DNA of 64,000 bases from Lutispora thermophila DSM 19022. GTDB lineage: Bacteria; Bacillota; Clostridia; Lutisporales; Lutisporaceae. The DNA is taken from assembly GCF_900142105.1 (NCBI RefSeq), contig NZ_FQZS01000003.1, positions 187,720 to 251,719 on the forward strand. Direction: 5' to 3'. The notes under the pieces were generated by a model. The model did no database searches, had not been told where the DNA came from, and saw nothing but the letters and a program-made list of their open reading frames with translations. Position numbers and translations under genes: made by a program. Positions within the stretch are counted from its first letter, which is position 1. Every line of letters starts with the position of its first letter. Shown here in pieces: positions 62,947 to 64,000 of the stretch.

Positions 62947-64000
62947 TTGAGAAAGTTTATGGCAGTGCTTCTGTGTATGGCAGTATTAGTTGCCGGAACA
63001 GTATTTTATATAACGTCTATATGGACTCAGGTTCCATACGCAGAGGATAAGAATTATTTGATAATAGGCTCTGAAATAATAACAGATGTAGAAGAACCAT
63101 TGATAGAGAACGGATATATACTTCTCTCTTTCAATGCAATAAAGAAACATATTGACCCCAACGCATATTGGGATGAAAAATTGGAGAAGGTGGTTTTTAC
63201 CACTAAGGACAAGCTTATTACAATGAAAACGGACAAGCTTACAGCCATGGTAAATCAAAAACCCATTGATTTAAATGTGCCTGCCAGGGTTGTGGATGGA
63301 ATACCATATATACCTATAGAATTTCTGAAGGATATATTGAATATTCATGTAGAGCTTGTTGATGATACAATTGCTATAATAGATTTTACCAAGGATACTG
63401 TAGTCACAGGTGGACTTTTGAAGGAAAGAGGACTTAAAAAGGATAGCACATTGTTCTCTCCATATGTTACAAAGCCTTTGCAAGAAGGAGATAAGGTAAG
63501 GGTCTTCCAGCAAGTGGGGGATTGGTATAAGGTCAGGACGAAGAATGGTATATTCGGATATATAGAAAAACAATATTTAAGCATAAATGAGGAAACCGTT
63601 ACTGAGCCATTGCCTCAGGAAGCAGTAATAGAACCCTTTAAGCCAGAGAAAGGCAAAATAAACATGGTGTGGGAGCATGTTATCAAAAAGAATCCTGATG
63701 TGAGCAAGCTTAAAGCCATGGAAGGATTAGATATTGTGTCTCCTACTTGGTTTGCCGTAATAGATGGAAAAGGAAATGTATCAAATAATGCGGATATGGA
63801 GTATGTGAAATGGGCGCATAAAAACGGTTATAAGGTGTGGGGGTTGGCTACCAACGATTTTAATCCCGACATAACCCATGAGTTTTTGAATAATACGGAT
63901 ACAAGAGAAAAGATAATCAGTCAGCTCCTTGTATATGCAAAGCTTTATAAGTTGGATGGAATAAACATTGATTTTGAAAATATATACGAAAAAGACAAGA
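62947..64000 (+). CDS. family 18 glycosyl hydrolase with stalk and SH3 domains (3' end outside window)
   Basis: The frame stays open for 351 codons to the window edge. The TTG start lies 8 nt after AAAGGGGGG. A signal or anchor helix covers about residues 3-22. Next come a copper-amine-oxidase-N-like region (about 40-140), an SH3-like segment (about 155-210, WYKVRTKNGIFGYIEKQYL in pieces) and the start of a GH18 barrel. The barrel shows the DGINIDFEN active-site motif near residue 340. Such proteins act on peptidoglycan or spore cortex N-acetylglucosamine linkages. Confidence 0.82.
   Translation, partial: MRKFMAVLLCMAVLVAGTVFYITSIWTQVPYAEDKNYLIIGSEIITDVEEPLIENGYILLSFNAIKKHIDPNAYWDEKLEKVVFTTKDKLITMKTDKLTAMVNQKPIDLNVPARVVDGIPYIPIEFLKDILNIHVELVDDTIAIIDFTKDTVVTGGLLKERGLKKDSTLFSPYVTKPLQEGDKVRVFQQVGDWYKVRTKNGIFGYIEKQYLSINEETVTEPLPQEAVIEPFKPEKGKINMVWEHVIKKNPDVSKLKAMEGLDIVSPTWFAVIDGKGNVSNNADMEYVKWAHKNGYKVWGLATNDFNPDITHEFLNNTDTREKIISQLLVYAKLYKLDGINIDFENIYEKDK

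Overview
The window comes from a low-GC, Gram-positive, spore-forming anaerobe of the Clostridia (possibly Tissierellia-like). The evidence is the A+T-rich DNA, strong AGGAGG-type ribosome binding sites, LonB and a YhcN/YlaJ spore lipoprotein, BcrAD-type acyl-CoA dehydratase activases, PrsW and an archaeal-type phosphoglycerate mutase. No rRNA, tRNA or CRISPR array was seen.

Layout. 0-10 kb: a cell-wall amidase with stalk and AMIN domains, a ThrRS/uridine-kinase-type nucleoside kinase, a tyrosyl-tRNA-synthetase-like protein that has lost both catalytic signatures, a spore lipoprotein, a MarR regulator with a cysteine-rich tail, an LD-carboxypeptidase and a rhomboid protease. 10-19 kb: a protein-quality-control block, tig-clpP-clpX-lonB-lon-engB, then a CPBP protease. 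30.7-38.4 kb: a glycosyltransferase, an EamA exporter, a MocR regulator, BioY behind a BirA-type operator, and a three-gene acyl-CoA-dehydratase-activase/DUF2229 operon. 38.5-48.4 kb: a PerR-like regulator, argGH behind an ArgR-like box, MntP behind a Mn2+ riboswitch, apgM, CapA and PrsW. 48.6-64 kb: a 5'-nucleotidase, a sigma-54 regulator with its catabolic operon (CitMHS transporter plus AtuA proteins), a second DUF2229 pair, extragenic repeats, two chromate-transporter halves, SAH hydrolase with SAH/MTA deaminase, and the start of a family-18 glycosidase.

The most unusual region is 19.3-30.6 kb. It is a minus-strand island of small exported or membrane proteins built around an ECF sigma factor and a DUF4367-type anti-sigma factor. 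Five promoter copies share exactly TGTCCC-N18-CGTTATATA, and each stands upstream of an exported-protein gene or its remnant. They look like the targets of the local sigma factor. The cassette (upstream region, sigma, anti-sigma, promoter, exported proteins) has been copied at least three times. Sigma and anti-sigma survive in only one copy, and the other copies keep scars of them. Members include a split two-domain cysteine-rich protein, an SH3 protein and a penicillin-binding-protein homologue that has lost two of three active-site motifs. An IS256-family remnant is also inserted.

A second regulatory unit is at 51.2-55.9 kb. A PAS/sigma-54 activator is followed by a near-consensus -24/-12 promoter. 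Three copies of an inverted repeat, TTTCTA-N6-TAGAAA (one with a single mismatch), lie in front of the activator and the operon and are probably its binding sites.
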